Source of the DNA: Aselliscus stoliczkanus
Taxonomy: Eukaryota > Chordata > Mammalia > Chiroptera > Hipposideridae
NCBI GenBank assembly: GCA_033961575.1
Contig: CM066731.1
Location: 61,223,501-61,287,500, forward strand
Reading direction: 5' to 3'
Length of the DNA: 64,000 bases
A program made the translations under genes and the position numbers. Below are positions 1 through 11,889 of this stretch, in pieces; positions within the stretch are counted from its first letter, which is position 1, and each line of letters starts with the position of its first letter. The notes under the pieces were generated by a model. The model had not been told where the DNA came from. It searched no databases and saw only the letters and a list, made by a program, of their open reading frames with translations.

Positions 1-60
1 ACAGTCATACCTATTTTAAAGATCTTTCAAGGATAAAAATAGTCTGTAATATTTACCCAG

Positions 61-444
61 ATGTTAACACTTCTTTTCTTTTCTTTTTCTTTTTTCTTTG
101 TTTATTGGGGAATTGGTGAGGGGAACAGGCCCCATCAGCTCCAAGTCAAGTTGTTGTCCTTCAATCTTAGTTGTGGAGGGTGTAAGTTCAGCTCCAAGTC
201 CAGTCACTGCTTTCAATATGGCGGGGGGACAGGGGTGAGGAGGGAGACACAGCCCACTATCCCATGGGGGAGTTGAACCAGCAACCTTGTTGTTAACAGC
301 ATGAGCTCTCACCAGCTGAGCCATCCGGCTGCCTGTTGGCAGCTCAGCTCACTGGTCCATGTGGGAATCGAACGGCAACCCTGTTGCTCAGAGCTTGCAC
401 TCTAACCAACTGAGCCACCAGGCTAGCCCTATATGTTAACATTT
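61..444 (-). mobile_element. Long tRNA-related SINE, bat type, with target-site duplication
   Basis: The body (73-432) reads as the reverse complement of a tRNA-headed SINE: the T-rich tail is at the left and the tRNA-like head (anticodon-arm-like region ending in GGCTAGCC) at the right. A second tRNA-like block lies at about 280-330, so the element is composite. It is flanked by a 12-bp near-duplicate (ATGTTAACACTT at 61-72, ATGTTAACATTT at 433-444), the expected mark of L1-mediated insertion. The tail portion matches SINEs I recall from horseshoe and roundleaf bats; this assignment is from memory. Confidence 0.8.
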
Positions 445-2030
445 CTGTTGTTCATTCTTCATTATTGATGTTGTATGTTTCCCTCGGTAGCCTGAAGGAT
501 TTCCTTTAGCATTTACTGTAGGACAGACCTGCTAGTGATACATTCTCTCCATTTTCATTCATCTGAGAATGTCTATCTTATCTCCATTCCTGAAGGGTTT
601 CTTTTTGCTGAACACAGAATTCTGGGTTGACATTTCTCTCCTTTTGGCACTTTAAAGATATCGTTCCACTGTCTTCTGGCCTCCATGGCCCCCGACAAGA
701 AGTCTACAGTCATTTAAATAATTGTTTCCTTCTGTAATGTATCATTCATTCTCTGCTTTCAAGATTTGTCTTTGTAATTGGTTTTTAGCAGTTTGTCCAT
801 GATGAGACTAGGAATGGTTTTCTTTGAGTTTACCTTATGTGAGTTCTTCCGAACATCTTCAATCTATCAGTGGATCTCTTTCACAATATTGGAAATTTTC
901 CTGCCAATATTTCTTCAAATATTTTTCAGGCCCACCCTTTTTGCTCCTTCTGAGATTTCACTGACACAAATATTAGTCTATTTAAAATTGTCCCATGGTT
1001 CTCGGGATCTGTTCATATCTTTCAGTATTTTCCCTTTTTTCTTTCAGGTTAGATTATTTGTATTGACCCGTCTTTAAGTTTGCTAACTCTTTCCTTTATT
1101 ATCTCCATTTTGTTATTGAGATCATTCATAAATTTCATCATTACAACTTGTATTTCCAATTCTAAAATTTTTATTTGATTCTTTTTCATAGTTTCTACTT
1201 TTTTTTTTTTTTGAGAATGTCTATCTTTCCACTCGTTTCAGGAGTGTTCACCTTTACCTCACTTCTAAAGTCCTCGTCTGATAACCAATATTTGGGTATT
1301 CTTGGCACTGGTAACCGTTCATTGTATTTATTCTTGGGAATTTGTCAGATATTTCTGTTTTTTGTTTGTTTGTTTGTTTGTTTTTGGAATGTAATTTTGG
1401 ATTGTATACTGGGCATTTTGGATATAAAATTGTGAGACTTTGGAATCTGTTAAGATCCTCTGGAGAATGTTGATTTGTTTGTTTGTTTTAGGAGCCGGTA
1501 AGTCCAGTTGTGTTCAGATCACATTCTGTCTTATGTTTTCTGGGTTCCAGTTAGGTTTTCAAAGCCTTTGCCATGCTGTTTGGATCTGCTCAGCATATGT
1601 GTCACTTAGTGGTTAGTCTGAGACTTGGGTGGTAGTTTTTATTGCAGTCCAGACCCTGAAGCTTTTGCTCTATTTCTTTGCCGATGCAGCATGGAAGTTG
1701 GGCTGGTTGTTACACAGATAGGGGATGCCTTTCTCCGGGCCTCTCCTCTCCAAAATTTTCCCCACTCTCCCTAGCTTTCAGAAGTCACTTTTCCTAGCTG
1801 TCTGGCTAGAAAACTGGGTTTCTCTAGGATGTTTAGCCCCCAGCACTGGGATCACCCTCAGTGCTAAGCAGTGAGATAAAAATGACAGGTGAGATACCCG
1901 ACATTATTCAGCCTGTAGGGGCCCCATTATCCCAGTTCTGCCAGAGAGACTCATATTCTCTTAGAGATTATAGGTGCCTTTACTGCTGCCATCACCTGGC
2001 AGTGCAATTTCACAACCGATGTAGCCCTCA
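445..2030 (-). mobile_element. Ancient LINE-1 5'-region fragment (L1M/HAL1-like), antisense
   Basis: The T-rich plus strand resembles the antisense of an old mammalian L1 5'/ORF1 region: phrases such as GAATTCTGGGTTGACA, CCACTGTCTTCTGGCCTCC and GGCTTTTAGCAGTTTG-like text follow one another in the known order. Reading frames are broken throughout. Short TTTG runs occur near 1360-1384 and 1474-1490. The exact subfamily and right-hand limit are uncertain; the element may continue beyond the microsatellite at 2039. Confidence 0.6.
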
Positions 2031-2036
2031 CAAAAA

Positions 2037-2038
<2 letters not shown>

Positions 2039-2129
<91 letters not shown>
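2039..2129. repeat. Compound (GT)n(GA)n microsatellite
   Basis: About 16 GT units (2039-2071) run directly into about 29 GA units (2072-2129). The open frames across it in both strands translate to Cys-Val and Arg-Glu (or Ser-Leu and Thr-His) runs and are artefacts of the repeat. Confidence 0.98.
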
Positions 2130-2131
<2 letters not shown>

Positions 2132-2566
2132 CCCCTCCTATACAATCTTTAACTAACAGGGACCACATTTTTCTGTCCTCTTGTTGGAAACAGGAAGTTC
2201 CTCTTAGAGGTTGTGTTGTCCACACAGTCCCAGGATATCAGCTGCCCTCAGGTCAAAGTCAAAAGATAAAGGAGGAAAAAAAGCCCAGTAAACTTCCTGC
2301 CTACTGTCATTCTTGTCATTTTGACTTCCCCTCCCCAGGCTACTTGCTATTGTTTACTTTTCACTCTGCCCATGTGGTTGCTTTTCCATCCTGCCCAGAG
2401 CTGTCAGCTGGAATCAGTGAGAGACAGAGGCTGTGGTGGGCTTGCTCCACCTGGGCTGGCACACCACGTTCCTCACCCTCTTTACAGAACATGCTCAGCC
2501 TCTTGGATTTTTCATCTCTGTCTCCTGTCCCCAGTTTTCTCCAAGATAATCTCAGTGACTGGGGAG
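2130..2566. other. Unassigned stretch, possibly continuing the old antisense L1
   Basis: No gene, RNA or clear repeat boundary. Its position directly after the compound array and its pyrimidine-rich plus strand fit a continuation of the left-hand L1 fragment, but I cannot show this. Confidence 0.4.
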
Positions 2567-2639
2567 GTATGTGTGTGAACACATGTGTGTACATGTGTAC
2601 GTGTGTACGTGTGTGTGTGTGTGTGTGTGTGTGTGCATG
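2567..2639. repeat. Imperfect (GT)n microsatellite
   Basis: GT-rich tract interrupted by ACA and AC steps on the left and pure for about 14 units on the right. Confidence 0.95.
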
Positions 2640-3035
2640 TTCTACATAACCTAATGTGAGCAGTGGAGTTCGGGTCCTCAGACTCCCATCTGTCTTCTCC
2701 AGGTTCATGCACATAGGCTGATGTGGTTTTATGAACCAGTGCCCTCTGGGTGTTACTGATCCCATCTGCATTTTCTGGGCAATGTTTTGGTTCTCCCTGT
2801 GGAGTCCAGAGTTCCAGTTAGTTCCCACTGGTGTCAAAGTCCCCACCTATTTCATTCTGTATCTTGTGATCATGAGTCTTTCCTGTATCCTGTCTGGGGC
2901 CCACGGGAATCACCCATCTACCTGTTTGCCTCTGATACCCCTCATCTTGGCTCCTGTGCCACGTCAGAAGTGGTCATGTAGGGTTTCTTCTCAGGGCATA
3001 GAACCTCTCCTATTATGTTTAGGGGATGTTGGAAC
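2640..3035. other. Unassigned, no gene seen
   Basis: Mixed-composition sequence with only short chance reading frames; no repeat family recognised. Confidence 0.4.
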
Positions 3036-3111
3036 TTGATTATATAAAAATCAACTTTCCTGATCCTACAATCTGCTGTATGTGATGATTTTATATAATC
3101 AAACTTTCAAA
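3036..3111. repeat. Short hairpin-forming element related to a copy at 5179
   Basis: A 14-bp perfect inverted repeat (TTGATTATATAAAA at 3036-3049, complement at 3089-3102) encloses 39 bases. The right half (about 3061-3111) recurs at 5179-5227 with about 90 percent identity and a one-base gap. The second copy lacks the left arm. It could be a remnant of a small DNA transposon. Confidence 0.55.
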
Positions 3112-5178
3112 CCGAGGCACCTGGCCCAGTGTTCCCGAGAACCCCTGTAGCCATCTGGCTGTTATGAAAGTCCAAGCTGCAACCTGTACATAAAGCATAG
3201 TCCTGGGGGAAGAACAGATATGGAGAGAGACCCGACATCCTAATAAGACCCCAGACATTCACTTGTCTTTGTCCCCCTACTTCCTCCCAACATTCCTCAG
3301 GCCAAAATTTTGGCCAGTACCCCTATTTTTCCTGTTATCATCTCATTCTTGACATGTTTAAAAGGCAAACAAAGAAACATAGAAAATTATTTTCAACAAC
3401 AAAACAGTGGTTAAGAACAGAAAAGCCATAATAAAGGCACACACATGCTATTCCAATGCCAAAAGCTGTGGTACCGCATCTCCGGTGTGATCCCAAATGT
3501 TGTGCTCAGGCAGAGGTCACTCAAATAGAGAGGAAACAGGTATTTTCAAGTATGTGACGATTCTGGGAATACAATACTTGGGAGTCGTTCATGAAAACCT
3601 ACGTAATAAAATCCAATTAAGCAAAAATCAAAAAGTGATTTAAAATGAAAAACTCAAAAATAGAGAAGCTAATGTAAATTATTCATAGTTAGTATTGATT
3701 CCATTTATAATAAGATGATATAGCTATTGGAATTATGTTTATAGAACAGAATGGAAATGTCATATATCTTCCAAATGATAACAATAACAACAACAACAAT
3801 AATAATAATAAGGAGAATGAGAAGATCACAAAAAAATGGGAAATAAAACAAGAAGAGTAACTATTAGAGAAAACATTGTGTCATCTCATGTTTTATAGGT
3901 AATGGATTGAAACAGCGTAAAATTGAAATATATACATGACTCCAATTTCTTCATGTATTACCAAAATAATTTTTTAACCTTAATAGGAATGTTTAGGACC
4001 ATGTCTTACAGTAAGGAAACATTTTTAATAACAGTAATTTTTTCAAGTTTATTTTCATTTACATTCTGCTAAATACTTATTAAAATTGCATAGTATAATC
4101 TCATTTTATGCACTTGTTTTGCTCAATCTACTCTCACCTACCGTTCTTTCACTCTTCCAGGTATATATGATGCGCTCATAACAATATAATGAAATACAAA
4201 CTACTTCTGGAATTATGCCCACCTCCTGTTAACGATTGCCACTTCTGCTCACGTAATTTTAGAAGTACTTTATTGTACTGCTTGAGTTGGCTTTTTGTAA
4301 TGAACATATATCCTTTTTTTATCCAAAAATTAAGCCAATCCTCAATTTTGGAATTTTGAAAATGTAGTGTGAGTCCGATAATGTGTCATAAATGAATTTT
4401 CCTCATTTCCTTTCGGGAGGACCAGCCATCTTGGTCAGCAGTGAGACTGTTTAGCGAAGGCCGATTCCACTTGAGAGTGAGTGAGCTGTTTATACCGACA
4501 CAAATCACAATGGCATTTGGCAGGTTTTATCATAGGTGCCAGCTTCACTGCATTTGACTGACATTTAAAACAGGTAAGACATTTTGGTTCATACTTTTGA
4601 AGGAATATTTGAAGGGAAGGTGGACACTCAGCCTTTTGTTTCTACAATTCCCGCACCTAGCGGTGCCCAGATACACACGTTAGGAACTCACTAGTGCTAA
4701 TTCTGTTGAACTAAAATAATGAAGGTTTCTGCATATTTGAAGGACTGACATGTAAAAGAGAAATTTCATTTTTTTTTTTACACTCACATCAGTAGCAGAA
4801 GATGGACAATGGATAGAAGTTGTGGGAAGGTAGATTTGACTCAATATAAAGAAAACATTTAGCCACTAAGAAATCAAATGGATTGCTTCCGAAATGAAAC
4901 AGTCTCCACCTCCAAACTCTTGAGAGCGTCTGGGGGATTCTTTGCAGAACCGACTGAAAAGTAGATTTCTGCAACACAGGCTGTCTCTAACTTCAGACCT
5001 GCCCCACTCTGAGATTCCACGAGCCTGTCAACTTGAGCAGGCATGTGAGTATCCACGGCCCTGGCTTCTAAATGCTGAGTTAGTAGTTTTGATCTTGCAC
5101 ACTGCCTTAGTTTCCCCCTAATAAAAGGAGAGGACTAGTTAAGGTAATCACTCCTACTTTTCCAGTTCTAAGACCTCC
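3112..5178. other. Unassigned AT-rich sequence
   Basis: No coding region or clear element. A short run of AAC/AAT triplets sits at 3778-3811. A less AT-rich patch with several CpGs lies at about 4400-4600 and is the only part that stands out; its function is unknown. Confidence 0.4.
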
Positions 5179-5227
5179 TGATCCTATAGTCTGCTATATG
5201 TGATGACTTTATATAATCAACTTTCAA
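5179..5227. repeat. Second copy of the short element at 3061
   Basis: Matches 3061-3111 with about five differences, mostly transitions. The left arm of the hairpin seen at 3036 is absent here. Confidence 0.55.
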
Positions 5228-5345
5228 ATCAATTCAGCAAATATCCACTCCTTGCCAACCGTGTACCAGGTACCATACAAAGAACTGAGACTGTGGCTTC
5301 CCTCAGTTTCTTCAGGGTCTCAGCTTTAGAAGAGCACACTTGTTA
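5228..5345 (-). mobile_element. LINE-2 3'-end fragment, antisense
   Basis: Reads like the reverse complement of the L2 3' end: CAGCAAATATCCACTCC, then a GTGTACCAGGTACCAT segment equivalent to the TGTGCCAGGCACTGT phrase of L2. Confidence 0.55.
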
Positions 5346-6576
5346 GCTTGATGTGCTTTTTTCCTGAGAAGGACATTCTGACAGAAGTGTTAAAAACATA
5401 AATCCATGGAAGCCTCTTCAACTGCATGACTACATGGAAGTGAAGAGGTGCTACATTAATCTAAACAACTATTCAAAGGCATACTAAAACACTAACCCTC
5501 AAGCAGTAAAAAAAAAAAAAAGTCTCTTTAAGATATTGTTGCGAAATGACACAGTGACAGATTTCAATTTCCTACTGAGATGAATAAATTAAACTAAACC
5601 AACAAGACTGCATGCAGAAAGAATTGTTGAGAAGCACCCTCTCAAATGCATTTATTTTTCATTGTGAAGTTAACATGAAATTTCAACTAACTATCCAAAA
5701 TGAAGATAATGACATTTTGTATCTGCTTAAACAAAGTTTTAAGAATCAAGTCTGGATCCCCTGTACTGGTTTTCTCCACCATTCCATCTCTATTGCTATT
5801 CACTCTGAGTTCTGTTTATTGAATGCAATCAACGGGCGGAAAGTAAACAAACCAAGAAGATGCAGGTGTGTGATGATGAAATCTGATAGAGCCCACAGTC
5901 CCAAAGGAAAATAAACAGGAGCCATTGATTTAGATGAACTTAAATGTTGTCTATAACCCTAAGGTTATTATCCTTCCTTTCCTCCTTCGTCTTCCACATA
6001 TATGCACTTAGGTGACCCAGAAACATTAGGGCTTATATATGAATTTAGGGTAATTCCTCAGATATTTACTAGAGCTTACTCATCACAGAAAATTCAAAAT
6101 TAATCATGTGAAGGGCAGTGCCTCATTCAACAGTATCAACAAGCAATATTTGTTAAACTTCACCATCTCTGATAGAATGCTGACCCACGGAGCTGTTTGC
6201 ATTACTACTAATTTTTAAAAGGCACCTAAAAGGTACCTTTAAGAAAGCATTGTTACTACAAGAAATGAAATAAGCCTGATCATTGCATATATGATTACTT
6301 TAAGAAAATCACAGACAATTTAATATAAATTTCTTTCAGCTGAAATCAAACTTTCCTCAACTAAAAATAATCCTCTACTGTTTTCTATACTTCAACACAA
6401 TAGTTGTTTTGAAATTTCTCAAACTCATTTTTACTTGGTTTGCTGTGACATCTTTGAGTCAATAATATTTGGCCATAGTATTTTGAAAAAATATATTATT
6501 CTTCCATTAGGAAAAAAAAATGTCTTCCAATTTTAGATGGTGTCAGCTCCTGATGTAGCTACTTTTAATTTCTATT
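5346..6576. other. Unassigned AT-rich sequence
   Basis: A 14-base A-run lies at 5508-5521. A 100-codon plus-strand frame at 5612-5914 has no recognisable domain and is treated as chance. Nothing else seen. Confidence 0.4.
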
Positions 6577-7038
6577 AATATATCTATTACAGGGCCAGCT
6601 GAGTGGCGCATTGGTTAAAAGTTGGCTTGGGACACCAGCTCTGAGCAGCAGGGCCCCAGTTTGGATCCCACATGAGGACCAGTGATGCTGTGCCCTCTAT
6701 AGTTAAGACGGTGAACAACAGCTGAAGCTGGGCTGCCAAGAGTTGCCTGTGACAGTGTAGGCTGCAGTGGGGCTGGCTGGCAACGGAAGTGAGCTTTCGT
6801 GAGCTGCTGTGAGCCACCATGATCAGCTGTTCTATGGCTGGCAAGCAACTGCGTCACCCGGGAAGAGCGCAATGATAATACCAACATGGGCCAGTGAAGC
6901 AATGTCCTCTACAACTAGACTGAAGAACAAAGGGACAGCAACTTGTCTGTTCCCCTTTCCTGATTCCCCAAAGCCATTCCCCTCTCCCACTTTCTCAATA
7001 AAATCTTTAAAACAAACAAACAAAATATATCTATTACA
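6577..7038 (+). mobile_element. Full-length composite SINE with exact 15-bp target-site duplication
   Basis: The SINE (6592-7023) begins GGGCCAGCTGAGTGGCGC and carries tRNA-like promoter boxes in its first 80 bases, a middle section unlike the short copies elsewhere in the window, and a tail section with the CAACTAGACTGAAGAACA phrase typical of the longer bat SINE. It ends in AATAAA and an A-rich (AAAC)n tail. The flanks AATATATCTATTACA at 6577-6591 and 7024-7038 are identical over 15 bp, so the copy is fairly young and complete. SINEs are transcribed by RNA polymerase III and mobilised by L1 protein. Confidence 0.88.
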
Positions 7039-8131
7039 TTTCCCAAATCAGTATCTCATAGGACACTGCAGGATGGTCACAACAAGCCTTACAGAGTTTT
7101 TTCCTAGGACATCTGTGTACCTTTGATATGCTAAAAGCAGTCTATCGCATGAGATTTCCTACACTTATTTAACCATGGCTTTTTCCTTGTTGTCACCTAT
7201 TAACACTTCTAAAAACAAGTTTTTAAGTAACAACATTTAGGAAAGATTGAACAACAAAGAAAAAGAAAAAGCTAAGATAAAAAAAAAAAAAGCTAAGACA
7301 CCAAAAACTAGCAGAAAACAAATATCCCTGACTCTTCTTTCACTTTCAGCACAGTGTTCCATTCTTAAGAAATAAATCGAATTCTCAAATGACCTTCAAA
7401 GTAATTTTTTTAAAAATGAAGTTCTTTAAGGAAACTGAGGAGAGGGTTGCAAAGCATGGAATACAGCAAAACTTTCTAAAAATCCCATTTACAATTTTCC
7501 CTTTTCCCCCAAATTCTATGCCTTACTTTATCACTTCAGATGTCTCTCCACTCTAGCCTTTGTAACCATCACCCTCCCCCCACACCCCGTGATGCCTCTC
7601 AGATATTTTCTCCTTCTGAGTATCTGCAAGCTCAGAAATGTCTGTTGAGTGATCTACCCAATTTGCATCCTTATCTATTTCACTCTCCAGCCAATCAAAA
7701 GGAAATAAATGACTTTTGGTTCATCTCTTAAAGACCAGGCAGAGGGGAATGCAAATTATAATCCCAAAGGAGGATTTCTGGAGGTGGGACGAGGGGCGGG
7801 GGAGTGGAGAGATGAACTGGGTCCTTGTATTTTTTTTCTTGTTCTATACTCACCCGGGAAAAATGAAAACATTTCTTTTATCAGATGCCCCTACCCCTTT
7901 CTTCCCAGAAAGTAGCCAGATTTTCAAAGGGATAGTTATATTTTAGGGCCAGGTGGAAGTAGAGTTTCTTGGAAGACACCATCTCTTTGAGGGCTAGGCT
8001 AGTTTGAGGCCTTAAAGAGAAAATTTGTATGTTTAATCTAAATGGGGCAGGTGGGGTGGGCCAGGGCTGTGGGGTGTTTGGAGGTAGCTGGAGCTCAGAG
8101 GAAACCTGCCTGACAAGCCTGAACACTGCCA
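7039..8131. other. Unassigned sequence
   Basis: Short A-runs at about 7280-7292. Several 60-90 codon frames with no domain or conserved motif. No repeat family recognised. Confidence 0.4.
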
Positions 8132-8749
8132 TCATTGCCAGAACCATCCATAGCCCACATAATGCTCACTTAAAAAATTGAGAAAAGGGCATCCTTTCCT
8201 CAAGACATTATCTCTATCTGTTAGAAAATTGTGATAGCATTTCAATTTTGTTAGAAGAGACCTCACTGCCATCTGCTGAAAAACGTTGTAATAAATTCGT
8301 ATATCTGTGATGTTAACAATGAGTACGGTGCCTCCTTGGGTCACAGAGTACCCAACCTGCACAACTACACGTGGCAGCCACAGTTCTAGCCTGGGAAGCT
8401 GTGATGAGGGTCTCGGTGCTTGCTGTGTCTCCATCACTGGATAATGGCAGCCATGGAAACCTAACCAGCATTTGAGAGGACACTGTGTAGCAGAAGAAGT
8501 GATGGTGAAAATAGCGGCTACCAAGGACCGAAAGAGAGGCCCCTCCTCCAATTTTCTAGAGAAAGCCCCAGAATCCAATTGAAAATAAGTATGGAGAAAG
8601 CTGGGAGGAATTTCCTCTAATAGTAAGAGAGGGTTTGACTGAGAAAAGTAATCAGTGACGTACCTGTGCTTTGCTTTCCCTGAAATAAAGAGAAGACGCC
8701 GCCTGCCTCCTGACTTGGTACAGAGACATACAATACGAGTGGCTGCCAT
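8132..8749 (-). other. 205-codon open reading frame, probably non-coding
   Basis: Minus-strand frame starting MAATRIVCLC and ending GYGWFWQ. I recognise no family, signal peptide or repeated domain. In AT-rich DNA a stop-free run of this length is uncommon but expected about once by chance across 64 kb and six frames. It has no neighbouring exon-like frame. Left as an open question rather than a gene. Confidence 0.25.
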
Positions 8750-8784
8750 TATTCAGCCAGAGGTGCTGGAATATTCTCTCTAAA

Positions 8785-9010
8785 GAGGTAGCCTTTAGAA
8801 CCAGACTTCCTGGGTTCAAGTACAAGCTCCGCTACTCATCTATTGCCACAAAGAGCTTGACAATCTGTGCCTCAGTTTCCTCATCTATAAAATGAGGCTA
8901 CTAATAGAATCTACCTTATAGGGTTGGTATGCGGATTAAATGAGGTTTGTAGGGAGTATATAAAATACTGAGAACATTTCCTGGCACACAGTATTTTTGG
9001 CTCCTACTAT
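8785..9010 (+). mobile_element. MIR SINE
   Basis: Near full-length MIR: AGAACCAGACTTCCTGGGTT, then CTGTGCCTCAGTTTCCTCAT, TAGGGTTGGTATG, GGATTAAATGAG and CCTGGCACACAGTA in the consensus order. Confidence 0.92.
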
Positions 9011-9490
9011 TATTTTGCCTGGGCCACCTCCATCCCAGCACTTCCATAGCCATTGGAAAGCTGAAACTCCCAGAAAATATAAGTTATAAAGTTATGGTAT
9101 GGGTTGGTGGGATGGGAGAAAGGAAGCCTGGGGGTGGGGGGTGGGGTCACTGCCTCTTGACAGTGTAGTCCCAACAGCACAATGCAGAAAGCACAGGTAG
9201 AAAGAGAGAGACAGTACTGTATGTATTATGTATTGAAACATACAAATATTTGGTTCAATGCTTCAGAAACTAAGAGTGGAGAAGGAAATGATTTTACCCA
9301 GAAGACCGTAATTATCCTTGATAAATGCCTAAGAGCCAATAAGAACTGAAATGGTAGCTGGACATTTTATTCTGCCCTCTGCTTTTAAGCAGGAAGGGTA
9401 TTTGCCCAGGACCTAAATGAATAATGGACACACCAAGGAAATGAGTATCTAGTCTTTTAGCAATGGTGAGATCTCATTTGAGAATCAGCA
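9011..9490. other. Unassigned sequence
   Basis: Contains a G-rich patch near 9125-9148 (GGGGGTGGGGGGTGGGG) that could form a local G-quadruplex; otherwise nothing recognised. Confidence 0.4.
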
Positions 9491-9494
9491 AAGA

Positions 9495-9680
9495 GTTAGA
9501 ATAACAATGGCTTACCAACGTGCTTACTAAATGGCAGACACTGTACTGACATCTGCATTCAGGTTTTCTTTCTAACTTTCACAACTTTTGAGGTTGACAC
9601 CCTTATAGTCCTGTGTCATATGGTTACACATAAGTGGAGAATCTGGTTTAAGATTTACTAACAGAAAGTGACAGTGGCAT
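9495..9680 (-). mobile_element. MIR-like fragment, antisense
   Basis: Weak but ordered similarity to MIR reverse complement: a GGCAGACACTGTACTGAC core, a TTCTAACTTTCACAAC block and a GGAGAATCTGG end. Confidence 0.5.
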
Positions 9681-11239
9681 ACATAGTTTTCTGTTTCCTA
9701 TGAGTTGAGTCTTTACATTTCTTCACCCATTTCTTATAAATGAAGTTTAAAATTTTTATTACTATTATAGTTCTTATAAAATGCTACTTTTTTCTTAGTT
9801 TTGTTTTTTTTTTTTAATTTCTAACCAAGCTGTATCTACTGAAATTTTTCCCAATCCCTGTCTTATTTTTTGCTTTTGCCAGGTTTTCCCCTACTCTGAT
9901 TTCTTATGAAGCTTGGAGTACAATTTTTTGGGCTGTGAGCCAAAGAAAATACATGCAACTTCTTTCTTTTTCCTTCTTTAAACATCTCTAGAAACTAGCG
10001 AAGTTTAGTTTAAAAATTTCCTTTCCAAATTATGTTCAAATTTTTGTATTTTTGCTATTTTGCCTGTATAACCTCATTAGGAAAGGGGAATTGAAAGCTG
10101 ATACAGTCTAAATCAAAGTTTTTTTCTTACATAATTGAGTTATCCTCACATAATTAAGGATAAAAATGAAGAGAAATTTATTATGCACATACCTTTATAG
10201 TTTTATTAACAAAACTTTCCAGTCAGTAGGACTCAGTTTAAATTCCAAAGGATTAATTTTCTCTAAACATTTGTAAAAACTAATTTTCCATCTTCTACCC
10301 AATTGCTTCCATACAGACTCTCCTATTCAAATACCAGACTTAGAACAGTAGCCAGCTTTGTCGAGGTCCCTAAACGGTTGTATATTTCATGCCCATTGTC
10401 ATAGCCATTATTATCGCCCAGGCTTCAATCACTGCCAGATTGGACACTGCTTCTGCCCTGACAGTCTTGTACTCAGTCTTCCTGCTTCAACTCTCTCTGT
10501 GTCTCAATTTATTGTTCATACAGCTATGGGTTTGGTCACCCTAAAACATCAAGAGTGGGCATTCCGTTACGAATTCAGTGGGAGGGAAGCATTCTTTGAA
10601 AAATTGAAGTGAACAATTTTTGTATAGGTGTATATAGTAGACATATTTCTAATACTGTGAGTGGCCTAAGTGACTGGCTGACTTTTAAGTTTTATATGTA
10701 ATTTGTGGCAAGGTAATCTCTGAAGAGGGGTTGGAGGGTCCTGGGTGAAAAGTCTGGGGAGCTGGGAGGCGGGGAATCAGGTGTGGACAGGACCTCATTT
10801 CTCTATTAGCCTTTCCAGTTCTTTCTTCACCAGGATTCTTTCCTCCTACTACTCTTTTCTTGATCTCTTCAATCTCTTTTTCTACTTCATTCTTCATTTT
10901 ATTTATTTTTTCCTTCTTCCCTTTCGCGTTTTCTCCTCCCCTCATGCAACTACATGAACTCACTCCTTTCAGGAGATCTGCATATGGCTGTGCAGGTTGT
11001 ACAACTGTCCAATCCAGGGGGTGAGTCTCTGTGAATGAGACCCACTGGAGTTGAGCAGTGCACAACCTGAACTGCCTATGCTAAGCTCTGGGAATAGAGT
11101 AACTTTTAACTGGTTTGATTACACACAGCTCTTTGTTTACATTGACGCATCATAGAAAATGTCAACAAAGACAGAACCAAAGGCTTTGGGAAATGGGTAA
11201 ATTTCTCATTCCTGCAATACACCATCTATTTATCTATTT
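9681..11239. other. Unassigned AT-rich sequence
   Basis: T-rich tracts near 9805-9818. An 84-codon plus frame (10358-10612) and a 126-codon minus frame with a Lys/Glu-rich middle (10685-11065) lack any recognised domain and lie in low-complexity composition; I treat both as chance. Confidence 0.4.
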
Positions 11240-11600
11240 AACTGAATACCAATAGGGTGCAAGGCATTATTTTATTGGGCTGGGGATACAATAGTGAACA
11301 AAACAAAAATGTCTGAGATGTGAGAGAGAACGAACAAATATATAAATATATACATAGCATATCAGATTGTATCAAATGTCATGGAAAAAAAATAGGATGT
11401 GGAAGGTGGAGAGAGAGGGTATGTTCCTGTGCTGGTGTGGAGGGATTGTAATTTTGGTGGAATGGTCAGAAAAGGCCTCACTGAGAAAGTGACACCTGAG
11501 CCTTATCTGAAGGAGGTAAAAGAAGTGATGGGGATCGGCTCTGTGAGAAGAGCACCCTGAGAAGAGCACCCCAGGCAGAGAGAATAAATTCAAAGTCCCC
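11240..11600 (-). mobile_element. LINE-2 3'-end, antisense
   Basis: Reverse complement of the L2 3' end: GGGCTGGGGATACAATAGTG, an AGAAAAGGCCTCACTGAGAA block, and CCCAGGCAGAGAGAA. A 14-bp unit (TGAGAAGAGCACCC) is tandemly doubled near 11546-11573. Confidence 0.75.
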
Positions 11601-11786
11601 AGTTTGGTGACGCAATGGTCCCTATTTGTAACTGCAAACGAGATTGTAAAAAAAAGTGTGACCTGCTCATTTTTAAAATATTGATCCAAGAGGCGGTGAG
11701 ATTCTTGTCAATGACTTTCATATATTCTGGCTTTTGTGATGGCTTCCCTTGGGCCATCCCTGTGTTTTGTTAAATGCTGCAGTGGT

Positions 11787-11810
11787 AAAAAAAAAAAAAA
11801 AAAAAAAAAA
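11787..11810. repeat. A-run
   Basis: About 24 consecutive A bases, possibly the decayed tail of a retroposed fragment, though no body is recognised to its left. Confidence 0.9.
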
Positions 11811-11889
11811 TTTTGACCAAGTTGCTAGGGGGATGATATCGAATTAAGTACCTTGAAATGCTCTGCTGCACACATAGATGGCTCAAGAG

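Noticed and set aside
1861..2649. 262-codon plus-strand open frame
   Set aside because: It is kept open by GT and GA microsatellites, which contain no stop codons; the rest of the translation shows no domain.
9125..9148. G-rich patch as a promoter CpG island
   Set aside because: It contains no CpG and is only about 24 bases long.
10685..11065. 126-codon minus frame with a Lys/Glu-rich coiled-coil-like middle
   Set aside because: The charged run comes from a purine-rich low-complexity stretch and no related protein is recognised.
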